DNA of 62,985 bases from an uncultured Anaerolineae bacterium (lineage in GTDB: Bacteria > Chloroflexota > Anaerolineae > JACIWP01): contig CALIBQ010000052.1 of NCBI GenBank assembly GCA_938049385.1, positions 1 through 62,985 of the forward strand. The letters are read 5' to 3'. Both the position numbers and the translations under genes were made by a program. Position 1 is the first letter of the stretch. Each line of letters begins with the position of its first letter. A model generated the notes under the pieces. That model saw only the letters and a program-made list of their open reading frames with translations. It searched no databases and was not told the DNA's origin. Below, in pieces: positions 53,063 to 62,600 of the stretch.

Positions 53063-53068
53063 TATAAT
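53063..53068 (+). promoter_or_regulatory. -10 element ahead of the thioredoxin-like gene
   Basis: TATAAT at 53063-53068 with only TTCTGG at the -35 position (53040-53045). It probably serves the thioredoxin-like, Crp, molybdoenzyme and metalloprotease genes. Confidence 0.4.
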
Positions 53069-53174
53069 ATATTGTAGGCAGTCATACAGAAGGCGGGAGG
53101 GGCATGGAATACACTTTACCTATCTATGTTCATGGCCGTGCCGGCGCGGCCGGCGCGTCAGGAGGATGTGTTCC

Positions 53175-53444
53175 ATGCCTACTGCGGTCCTGTCAGTGTA
53201 TATCGCCGGCCACTGTCCCACCTCGCGCTATTCCCGGGAGCTGGCCCAGGCTATAGCGAACATCTTCCCGGAGCTGTATGTCGAGGTGATTGATATGGAT
53301 GAGCCGACGGCACTGCCGCCAAGGGGGATGGATGTGCTGTTCACCCCGGGGTATTTCCTCAACGGCCGGCTGGTTGCGTATGGCAATCCCCGTCAGCAAG
53401 AGCTGGAGCGGGTTGTGCGGCAGGCTCTGGCCGGCGGGGCATAA
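53175..53444 (+). CDS. monothiol thioredoxin-like small protein
   Basis: An 89-residue protein with a thioredoxin-like pattern. After the first strand (LSVYIAGH) comes C14-P-T-S17, a CxxS motif as in monothiol glutaredoxins. Later TPGYFLNGRLVAYGNP has the cis-proline and the strand-turn-strand of thioredoxins. AGGAGG at 53160-53165 is in contact with the ATG at 53166 but nine bases from that at 53175, so the latter is chosen. It lies 12 bases before a Crp/Fnr gene, which suggests redox control or use with the molybdoenzyme downstream. Function inferred only. Confidence 0.65.
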   Translation: MPTAVLSVYIAGHCPTSRYSRELAQAIANIFPELYVEVIDMDEPTALPPRGMDVLFTPGYFLNGRLVAYGNPRQQELERVVRQALAGGA

Positions 53445-53456
53445 AGGAGCAGAAAA

Positions 53457-54143
53457 ATGCCGCGCCAGAAAACAGCAGAGAAAATGCACTATCTCCAGCA
53501 GATGGAGCTGTTTCGCGACCTGACCGGGCGCGAGCTGGAGGAGCTGGACCGCATCACCACCATGAGCGCGGTGCAGAAGGGAAAGATTTTCTACCGCCCG
53601 GACGAAATGGGTGAGGTGCTGTTCCTGCTGAAGAAAGGCCGGGTCCAACTGTACCGCATATCGCCAGATGGGAAGAAGCTGATCATTGATGTCCTGGAAC
53701 CTGGGGCGATCTTCGGGGAGATGTCGCTGATTGGCCAGCGCATGTACAACACCTTTGCGGAGGCGCTGGATGACTGTCTGATTTGCGTGATGAGCCGGGC
53801 GGATGTAGAGCGGCTCATCATGGAGAAGCCCAAGGTGGCCCTGCGCCTGCTGGAGATCACCGGCCGGCGTCTGCAAGAGGTCGAGGCACGCCTGGAGGAC
53901 ATGGCCTTTAAGAGCGTGCCGGCGCGCCTGGCCTCTCTGCTGGTGCGCTTGGCGCAGGAAGAGGGCAAGGTCATCCAGGGGTATACCCACCAGGACCTGG
54001 CCGAGACGGTCGGGACATATCGCGAGACCACTACCCAGGTGTTGAACAGCTTCAAGGAAAAGGGGCTGATTGACCTGGGGCGCAAGCGCATCACCATTCT
54101 GGACCTGGAAGGACTGCGCGCGATCGCAAGCGCAGACGCATGA
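53457..54143 (+). CDS. Crp/Fnr-family regulator
   Basis: A 228-residue transcription factor. The cyclic-nucleotide-binding-like barrel ([33 protein letters not shown]) and dimer helix are followed by a winged helix with [21 protein letters not shown]. There are no Fnr-type N-terminal cysteines, so it is not an iron-sulfur oxygen sensor. AAAGGAG precedes the ATG. The stop overlaps an ATG at 54140 of the next gene. It may control the surrounding operon; the ligand is unknown. Confidence 0.92.
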   Translation: MPRQKTAEKMHYLQQMELFRDLTGRELEELDRITTMSAVQKGKIFYRPDEMGEVLFLLKKGRVQLYRISPDGKKLIIDVLEPGAIFGEMSLIGQRMYNTFAEALDDCLICVMSRADVERLIMEKPKVALRLLEITGRRLQEVEARLEDMAFKSVPARLASLLVRLAQEEGKVIQGYTHQDLAETVGTYRETTTQVLNSFKEKGLIDLGRKRITILDLEGLRAIASADA

Positions 54144-54163
54144 CCAGTACAACGGAGGGGAAA

Positions 54164-54733
54164 ATGGCGAAACCGCCGGCCGAACGCCTGCCGCCGGGGC
54201 AGTACCTGGAAGATGAGATGCCGGTACTGCACTATGGACCGATACCTCGATTTGACCCCCGCACATGGGACTTCCGCGTCTTCGGGCTGGTCGCCAATCC
54301 TCTGCAACTGCGGTACGAGGATATCCTGGCCATGCCGGCCAAGCGCATTGTCGCCGATGTTCACTGTGTGACCCACTGGAGCGTGCTCGACACCGTGTGG
54401 GAAGGGGTGCCGGCGCGCGACATTCTCCTGCTGGCCCAGCCCCTGCCCGAAGCGCGCTACGTCTTGGTTCACGCCGAGCACGGCTATACGGCGAATGTTC
54501 CTCTGGAGCGCCTGATGGACGATGATGTCCTGCTGGCCTACCGCTATCGGGACGCGCCGCTGGCGCCGGAACACGGCTATCCTCTTCGGCTTGTCCTGCC
54601 AAAGCTGTATTTCTGGAAGAGCGCCAAATGGGTGCGTGGGTTCGAGCTGATGGCGCAGGAGCGTAAAGGCTTCTGGGAATCGCGGGGGTATCATAATGAG
54701 GGCGACCCCTGGAAAGAAGAACGCTACGATTGA
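54164..54733 (+). CDS. sulfite-oxidase-like molybdopterin oxidoreductase
   Basis: A 189-residue single-domain enzyme of the sulfite oxidase/MsrP (YedY) class. The Mo-binding cysteine is C68 in VADVHCVTHWS; LRLVLPKLYFWKSAKWVRGFEL is the conserved C-terminal core. There is no twin-arginine signal peptide and no haem or dimerisation domain, so it is probably cytoplasmic. An ATG at 54140 overlaps the Crp stop, but GGAGGGG five bases before the ATG at 54164 decides the start. It may reduce or oxidise small sulfur compounds; the reaction is not known for this subgroup. Confidence 0.88.
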   Translation: MAKPPAERLPPGQYLEDEMPVLHYGPIPRFDPRTWDFRVFGLVANPLQLRYEDILAMPAKRIVADVHCVTHWSVLDTVWEGVPARDILLLAQPLPEARYVLVHAEHGYTANVPLERLMDDDVLLAYRYRDAPLAPEHGYPLRLVLPKLYFWKSAKWVRGFELMAQERKGFWESRGYHNEGDPWKEERYD

Positions 54734-55340
54734 GCTGAGCCGGGATGGCTTCACCATCCAGGTTGTGCGGGAGCGCCGGCGCAAACGGACCGTGACTTTT
54801 GACCTGGATGCGGATCGCATGCTCTTGGTCCTGCATGTGCCGGCGGTGATGCCGGATACCGCGCTGGAGGATGTGATCCAGCAGGCGGTCGAGCAGGCCG
54901 AGGAGTACCTTCGTCGGCGTATGCGCCGGCGCACGCCCCAGAACGACGCCGGCCTGCTGTTGCGTGCCCAACAGCTCAACGAGCGGTATTTCGACGGCAA
55001 ACTGACCCTCCACTCGATTCATTACGTCACCAATCAGCGCAAGCGGTTTGGGAGCTGTTCGCCCACTGCCGGCGAGATACGTATCTCCGCACGGCTACAG
55101 AAAGCGCCCTACTGGGTGCTGGATTATGTCCTGCTCCATGAACTGACCCATTTGGTGGAGCCTTCGCATAACGCACGTTTCCGGGAGCTGATGAAGCGCT
55201 ATCCGCTGGCGGAGCGTGCGCGGGGGTTCCTGATGGGCGCGGCATGGGCGGCCGGCGTGGATATCGCGGAAATAGACATGGGGGGCGCGGAGGTAGAAGC
55301 GGAAGACGCGGAAGCAGAGACGAAAGGCGCGAAAGATTAG
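54696..55340 (+). CDS. YgjP/SprT-like metalloprotease
   Basis: A 214-residue DUF45 (YgjP) metalloprotease. The zinc motif is H148-E149-x2-H152 in LLHELTHLVEPSHNARF, with RFGSCSPTAGEIRIS ahead, typical for the family. The first 38 bases overlap the end of the molybdoenzyme gene. The last 25 residues are Glu/Ala-rich and look disordered. The biological substrate is unknown. Confidence 0.88.
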   Translation: MRATPGKKNATIELSRDGFTIQVVRERRRKRTVTFDLDADRMLLVLHVPAVMPDTALEDVIQQAVEQAEEYLRRRMRRRTPQNDAGLLLRAQQLNERYFDGKLTLHSIHYVTNQRKRFGSCSPTAGEIRISARLQKAPYWVLDYVLLHELTHLVEPSHNARFRELMKRYPLAERARGFLMGAAWAAGVDIAEIDMGGAEVEAEDAEAETKGAKD

Positions 55341-55473
55341 GTAACCACCGTCGGCCAGGTGATGTCATTTTCTTGTCTATCCCCTGATTCCTAGCCCCGT
55401 GAGGGTCGCCGCGCCGGCCCCGTTCGCATAAGGAACCAGCGAACCCACTTTCCTTACAACACTGCCCAAAACT

Positions 55474-55502
55474 TTCGCAATTCTGTCCCTCTATAGTATA
55501 AT
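55474..55502 (+). promoter_or_regulatory. promoter of prs (and secA)
   Basis: TATAAT at 55497-55502 with TTCGCA at 55474-55479, spacer 17 bp. The preceding stretch from 55341 shows no gene. Confidence 0.5.
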
Positions 55503-55552
55503 GAACCCTGCCTGTATATGGATTACAGTGAAATGCGCCTGGGAGGGCCGTT

Positions 55553-56509
55553 ATGTTCAAGATGTATGGTGAGCTGGCGATTTACAGCGGGACAGCCAAC
55601 CCTGAGCTGGCCGAGGAGATTGCGGAATATCTCGGCGTGCCATTAGGGGGGCGGGATATCATCCAATTTCCCAATGAAAACTTGTTTGTGCGGCTCCATT
55701 CCAGCGTGCGGGCGAAGGACGTATTCGTCATCCAGCCCACTGGCAACAGCCCGGTGAACCAGAACATCATGGAACTGCTGATTATGATTGACACCCTGCG
55801 GCGGGATTCCGCCGGCCGCATCACTGCCGTCGTGCCTTATTTCGCCTACGGCCGCACCGACAAGAAGGACCAGCCGCGTGTGCCCATCACTGCTCGCCTG
55901 ATGGCTAACCTCATCACGGTCGCCGGCGCCGATCGCTTCCTGACCGTGGACCTGCATGCCGGCCAGATCACCGGTTTCTTTGACATCCCCGGTGATGAGA
56001 TCACCGCCTTTCATCTGCTGAGCGATTACTTCGTCGAGAAGAACCTGGAGGATGTGGTGATCGTGGCGCCGGACATTGGGGCCAGCCGGCGCGCCCGCAA
56101 CTTTGCCGAGAAGCTGGGCGCACCGCTGGCGATTGTGGAGAAGCGCCGTTCGCTGGATGGCAAGAAGACGGCGATGCTGAATCTCATCGGCGAGGTGGCC
56201 GGCAAGAACGCCATCATTTTCGATGATGAGATTGACACCGCCGGCACGCTGACCCAGGCCGCCCATTTCCTGGTGGAGAAAGGCGCGCGCGATATTTACG
56301 CCTGCGCCACGCACGCGATACTTTCGCCGCCGGCGACGGATCGCCTGCGGGAAGCCCCGCTGAAGGAGATCGTGGTGACCAATACGGTGCGCATCCCGCC
56401 CGAGAAGCGCTTGCCCAACATGACCATCCTGTCCATCGCCCCGCTGTTGGGCGAGGTTATCCGGCGCATTCATCTCGGCATTTCGGTGGGCGCGCTGTTC
56501 AACGAGTAA
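55553..56509 (+). CDS. prs: ribose-phosphate pyrophosphokinase
   Basis: A 318-residue PRPP synthetase. It makes PRPP from ribose-5-phosphate and ATP for nucleotide, His and Trp synthesis. Family motifs are FPNENLFVRLHSSVRAKDVF (flexible loop region), YFAYGRTDKKDQPRVPI, TVDLHAGQITGFF and the PRPP loop FDDEIDTAGTL (usually DDMIDT). VIVAPDIGASRRARNFA is the binding strand, slightly unlike the classical DxGGxxRA. GGGAGG lies ahead of the ATG. It is 91 bases upstream of secA, with no terminator between. Confidence 0.92.
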   Translation: MFKMYGELAIYSGTANPELAEEIAEYLGVPLGGRDIIQFPNENLFVRLHSSVRAKDVFVIQPTGNSPVNQNIMELLIMIDTLRRDSAGRITAVVPYFAYGRTDKKDQPRVPITARLMANLITVAGADRFLTVDLHAGQITGFFDIPGDEITAFHLLSDYFVEKNLEDVVIVAPDIGASRRARNFAEKLGAPLAIVEKRRSLDGKKTAMLNLIGEVAGKNAIIFDDEIDTAGTLTQAAHFLVEKGARDIYACATHAILSPPATDRLREAPLKEIVVTNTVRIPPEKRLPNMTILSIAPLLGEVIRRIHLGISVGALFNE

Positions 56510-56600
56510 GGGAAGGGGCCGGCGCACAGGGCGGAGTCGAAATGATATGCGGCTATCCCAGGATGACTGCATAGATGCATAGAGAGGAAGTGCTGTTCGC

Positions 56601-59600
56601 ATGTTGAAAAGCTTAGTGAGCAAGATCCTTGGCGACCCGAATGCCAAGGAGATCGAGCGCTTGAAACCGATCGTCGCGCAGATCAACGCTCTGGAGCCGG
56701 CGTATCAGCGCATGACCAACGAGGAACTGCGCGCCCAGACCGATATCCTGCGCGGCCGGCTGCAGAGCGGCGAGACCCTGGACGATATCCTGCCCGACGC
56801 CTTCGCACTGGTGCGTGAGGCCGCCAAACGCACCGTTGGCATGCGCCATTTCGACGTGCAGTTGATGGGCGGCATCGTGCTCCACGAGGGCAAGATCGCC
56901 GAGATGAAGACCGGCGAGGGTAAGACGCTCGTGGCGACCCTGCCCATTTATCTCAACGCGCTGACCGGCAAAGGCGTACACCTGGTGACGGTGAACGACT
57001 ACCTGGCGCGGCGCGATGCGGTGTGGATGGGCCCCATCTATCACCTGCTGGGCCTGCGCGTGGGCCTGCTCCAGCAGAGCAACAAATCGTACCTGTATGA
57101 GCCAGGGTATACCAAGAGCGAGTATAAGCATCTGCGGCCGGTGCCGCGCCGGCAGGCCTATGCCGCCGATATCACCTACGGCACGAACCATGAGTTCGGC
57201 TTTGACTATCTGCGCGATAACCTGGCCTACTCCCTGGAGGAGCAGGTCCAGCGCCCCCTCTATTACGCCATCGTGGACGAGGTGGACAACGTCTTCATTG
57301 ACGAAGCGCGCACCCCGCTCATCATCTCCGGCCCATCCGAGGAGAGCGACGAGGAATATAAGCTGTTCGCCCGCATTGCGCCCAAACTGCAGGCCGGCAC
57401 CGATTACGTGGTGGACGAAAAGGCACGCACGGTCTATCTGACTGAGGCCGGCCTGGCCCGGGTGGAGGAGATGGCCGGCATTGACAACATCTACGACCCG
57501 GTCAATCAGCGCTACGTGCACTACATGGAGCAGGCGCTGAAGGCCGAGGTGCTCTTCCGCGAGGGACGCGACTACATTATCCAGCGCGGCAGTGTTGTGC
57601 TGGTGGATGAGTTCACCGGCCGGTTGATGCCCGACCGCCGGCTGAGCGACGGCCTGCACCAGGCGCTGGAGGCCAAGCACAACTTGAAAATCCATCCCCG
57701 TCTGGTCACCCAGGCGACCATTACCATCCAGAACTACTTCCGCATGTACCCGAAGCTGGCCGGCATGACCGGCACCGCCGCCTCCGAGGCCGAGGAGTTC
57801 TACAAGATATACAAGCTCGAGGTGGTGGTGATCCCCACGCACAAACCGGTCATCCGCATTGACGCACCGGACGTGGTGTACCGCACGCGAGAGGCCAAAC
57901 TGCGCGCCATCGTGCGCGAGATTGAGGACGCGCACAAGCGCGGACAGCCGGTGCTGGTCGGCACTACGTCGGTGGAAAAGTCGGAAGAGCTGAGCAGGAT
58001 GCTCCAGGCGCGCGGCATCGAGCACGTGGTCCTGAACGCCAAGGAGCATGCCCGAGAGGCGCAAATCATCGCACGCGCCGGCGAACCGGGCCGGGTGACG
58101 GTGGCCACGAATATGGCCGGCCGCGGCGTGGACATCAAGCTGGGCGGCGAACTCACTGACGAAGTGATTCAGCAGGCGCATAAGGTCCTGCGCCAGCGCG
58201 GCATTGACCCATTCCAGGCGACGCCGGAGCAGTTCGACTCGGCCGTGGCTGAAGTGGACCCGGAATATGCCCTGCGGCGGGAGAAAGTGCTGGCCGCCGG
58301 CGGGCTGTATGTGCTGGGGACCGAGCGCCATGAGGCCCGACGTATTGACAATCAGCTTCGCGGGCGCTCCGGCCGGCAAGGGGAACCCGGCCTGTCGCGC
58401 TTCTTCCTTTCCCTGGAAGATGACCTGATGCGCCGGTTCGGCGGCGACAGCATCGCCAACCTTATGGCGCGGCTGGGCGTGGAAGACGACATGCCCATCG
58501 AACACGGCCTGGTCAGCAAGTCCATCGAATCGGCACAGATGCGGGTGGAAGGATACAACTTCGACATCCGCAAGCATCTGCTGGAATACGACGATGTGCT
58601 CAATCAACAGCGCGAGCTGATTTACAGCCAGCGCCAGCGCATCCTTACCAAGGATAACCTGTGGCCAGACCTGTGGGGCATGATTGACACCGAACTGCAG
58701 GAGCGCTTCGAGGAAGTGCGCAAGGACTCGTCTCGCCTGACGAAATGGGTGCAGTTCTACGACATCCTGATGCCCCTGCAGTTCGCTCCGGTCGAGGTGC
58801 AGAAAGGCGCAAGCCGGAAGAAGGGTGGCAAGACCGTGGCGTCTGCTACGGCGGTGGAAGTGATGCGCTATCCCTACCGCTTGGGGCAGGACCGCACCCT
58901 CTTCCCGCCGTTCAGCATCAGTTTCCTGGCAGAATATCTGGCCGGCCTGGAGCCGGCCCAGCGCCGCCCCAGCTTCCTCTCCGTGGTCCATAAGAGCCTG
59001 GAGCTGTACAACGAGGATATCGAGGAACAGTTCGTGCAAGCGGCCTTTCGCGAGGCTGTTGCAAGCTACGACGACCAGTGGGAACAGCAAAGGGAATTCC
59101 TGTCCCAGCGGGTGCAGACCTATCTGAGCATGCTGGAGGAGCGCAGCCGGCCGTTCAATCCGCGCGAGATGGTGGATCAGGTCCTGCGGGGGCTATCCAT
59201 CCGCATGGAATTCCCGCGCGACATGCGCTGGGATGGGCTTTCGTCGGAAGACGTGCAGGAGATGGTGGAATCTGCCCTCCAGCAGGCGTTCCACACCGGG
59301 GTATGCCTGCAGAGGGTAGCGGTAGTGAAGTCCGCTTTGCCGGAGCGCTACGGCCTGGACCAGGTGGGCGTCGCGGAGCTGGATGAAGGGACCCGGGAAT
59401 GGTTCGCCGGCGTCCTGCTCGCGAATGCCTATACCGATTCTGCCGCTGAGCAGTTAGAGCGTTTGCTGGAAGGGCGGAACAAGGGGCAGGGCACGTACTC
59501 GGTCCTCCAGTGGCTGAACGAAGCGCTTCCTCTGTCCCGCGTTCCCTTGGCCGACCTGGAGCAGTTTCTTGCCGGCGTGGTGCGGGGGCAGTTGACCCGG

Positions 59601-62600
59601 TGGAGCGAGCGGGTGGAGCAGGACCTGGCGGCCAGGCTCCATCTTCTCCAGGTGCCGGCAGGGCAGGACATCGTCTCCGTGGGGCAGTGGCTGTTGGATG
59701 CGCTGGCGGTGGTGGACCCGCAGGCCTACCGCCTGCTGTGGCGCGTGCCGCCGGCCTATCTGGCCGCCGCAGTGGTAAGCACCCAGTTCTCCTTGGAAGA
59801 GGCGTATGATGCCTTCCGACAACAGCTTGGACGCTGTATTACCGAGCGCCAGGCGGTCTGGGGTGAGGTGGAGCTATCCCGATATGCTCACCTGCGTCTG
59901 CGGGACCTGGAGCTGAAATACCTGGATGCCCTGGCGCGCTTCTGGGCCCTGCGAGAGCTGGAGGCGGTTGATCTAACGCCCCTGCAGTTGCCGGCGGAGT
60001 GGTACGATATCTTCGCCAAGTCGCTGATGGTCTATTCCTGGCGCGACCAACAGCTCGGCGTCTGGCCGGTGTTTGAGGAGATCGCCGGCCGCGTGGCAGA
60101 ACACCTTCCTGAGCGCCTTGACCCTCGCGGTGGAGAGCTGGACCAGCCGCTCTTCGATGCCGTAGGAGCTGAGCTGTTGGAGGCAGGGGCGTTCAATGAC
60201 CCGCGGGCTGAGGAGGAGTTCGCCGGCCGCCGGCTCTCGGAAATGCCGCGCGCAGATATCGAAGAGCTGGCCGAGTATGTCGGGGAGCAGTACTTGAATC
60301 CCCTGCGGAGCAGTGCGGTTGGCTCTCTGGAGGCTCCGCTTCAACAGCACGTCCAGCATGTCCTCCATCAGCGCGGCTATTTCCGGGACGAACGCCGGCT
60401 ACAGGAATTCCTCGTCCATCAATCCCTGAATGACCTGGGCGATGAGGAGGCGCGGCTGGTCGCTCGCGCGCTGGTGCGCCGGCAAATGGAGGAATCGCGC
60501 GGCCGCCCGGTGGAAGAGCTGGAGTACTCCCAGCGCGAGCGGGTCATCGCGGCGGTGCGCTCCGCCGGCATCGTCTTGAACGAGAGCGCCTTTGCCCCTT
60601 GGCGGGAGAAGGCGTTCGCGGACTGGGACCCGGAACTGCAGGAAGCGTTACAGCGTTCGCTGGGGGCAGTGCTGTGGCCGAGGGGCATGCCGGCCGGCTC
60701 TCTGCCCGAGGACCTGCGGGAGGCCCTCTGGCGCGAAGCCATTCAGGCCGGCCTGTTCACCGAACGCGCCCGCCTCAGCGCGTTTCAACTCTCTGCGGTG
60801 CGCGAACTGCCGCCTGATATACAGCCCGCTCTGCGGGCTTTCCTGAGCGCGCGCCTGCGGGGGCAGTTGGCCGGCCGGACGGGGCGACAGCTTCCGCCGG
60901 CGCTGTACAAGCGCCTGCGCGGTTTCCTGGAAGCGGAAGGGTATTTCCTGGACCGGGAAAAGCTGGCCCAGATGGAAAGCCGCTCCCTCTCCAGCATGGA
61001 TGGCAAGGTGGTCACCGCGGTGGAGCGGGCGGTGGGCCGGCGCATCCTGGCCGGCGCCGACCAGCGCAAGATCGCGAACCTGGACAAAGAGCTCCGCGAG
61101 AGCATCCTGCGCTATCTGGACCAGGAGAACATCTACCGCAAGCCAGACAAGCGGCGGGCGTTCCTCCAGCGCACATTATCCGAGATTGATGCTTCCCTCT
61201 ATAACGGCATTGCCCAGTACCTGGGTCGGCAGTCGCTGGCCGAGGTTCGTTCGCTACCGCTGTCCTCCCTGCCGGCGGAGCTGGCGGAGATAGTGCGGGC
61301 GGAGGCGCTGACGGCCGGCGAACTGCTGGACCGCGCCCGCCTGCGGCAGTTTGAGGAATCCCCCCTTGAGACCCTGCCGGAAGAAGCGCGTCAGTCCCTC
61401 TTGCGCTTCCTGGACGCCCAGCTTGACCAGTTCCTGAACGCGCCGCAAGAAACGGGTGAGCTGTATGAGGGCATGCTGGAGGATGTCCGGGAGTTCCTGG
61501 AGCGGCAGGGATATTTCCTGAAAGAGAACGCTTGGCAGGAATTTCAGACGCTTCAGCCTGAGCGCCTGGAAATTCCCACGCGCCAGGCCCTGTATGCGGC
61601 GCTGGGGCGGTACGTGTGGTCGCAGATTACGGATTATCCGCCGGCACAGGTGCCGCCGGCATGGCGGGCGCGTGTGGAACAGGCGGTGTATCACTGCGAG
61701 CCGTTTATTGATCGGGAGCGCGAGCAGTCGCTCCTGCGCCGGCGGTTCGAACAGTGGGAACCGGCCGAACGCCAGCGTGTGGAGGAGCGGCTGGCGGAGC
61801 GGTTGCTGGCGGAGATCGGAACGGAGCGCGTCGCCGGCCTGGGCGAGGAAATGCGTCAGTCCATCCGACAGTGTCTGGACGAACTGGCAGTCTTCCATGA
61901 CGAGCGGCGGGAACAGGCGTTACTGGAGGAGAAGCTGGGAGGACTGCGCGTCGAAGATTGGCGGGCGGTGGCACAGAGCTGGGGCATGAAACTGCTGGAA
62001 CCTTGGCTGGAGCGTCCGGTGCGGGATATGCCGGCCGACCTGCAGGAATGGGTCATACGCTATATGCGTGGCAAAGGGGCTTTCTTGGACCAGGGCCGGC
62101 GGGAAGCCTTCCGACAGGAAGGGCTGGCCAGCCTCCATGAAGATTTCCGCCGGCGCGCACTGGACTTTGCCAGGGAGTGGGACCGCGAGCGTCTGTCCAG
62201 GAGCGTGCTGGGCGATCTGCCTCTACCCCTGCGCTGGCAGGTGGAGCAGGCGGCGATCGAGGCCGCGCCGCCGGCGGAGGTCAAGCGCCTGCGGAACTAT
62301 GAGGGACAGAAGCTCAGCGATATGGATTCTGAGCTGGTGAACATGTTCCTGCGCTATATCGGCCTTCCGCATGTGCGCACACTGCTGGATGTGCCGCTGG
62401 GTGCGCTGGATGGCGAGGACCGGGTGCTGGTGCGCGATTTTCTCGGCGACCGGGTCATGCTGGAGGTTCAGCGGCGGGTGATGCTGGCATTTGTCAGCCG
62501 GCTGTGGATTGACTACCTCACCGAGATGGAAGACCTGCGGCAGGGCATCGGGCTGGAGGCGTTCGGCCAGCGCGACCCGCTGGTGGAATACAAGCGCCGA

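Noticed and set aside
53104-53256. 50-codon frame with a good GGGAGG site ahead of the thioredoxin-like gene
   Set aside because: It overlaps the start of the conserved-looking gene at 53175 in another frame and its translation (Cys/Pro/Arg-rich) has no protein-like pattern. It remains a remote possibility as a leader peptide.
56613-59090. 825-codon minus-strand frame opposite secA
   Set aside because: It mirrors the codon bias of secA and shows no recognisable protein motif.
60186-62453. SecA insert as a separate gene fused by a missed stop or assembly error
   Set aside because: The frame is open throughout, repeat spacing is regular, and the true SecA C-terminus follows in the same frame; two fused genes would not restore the finger at the end.
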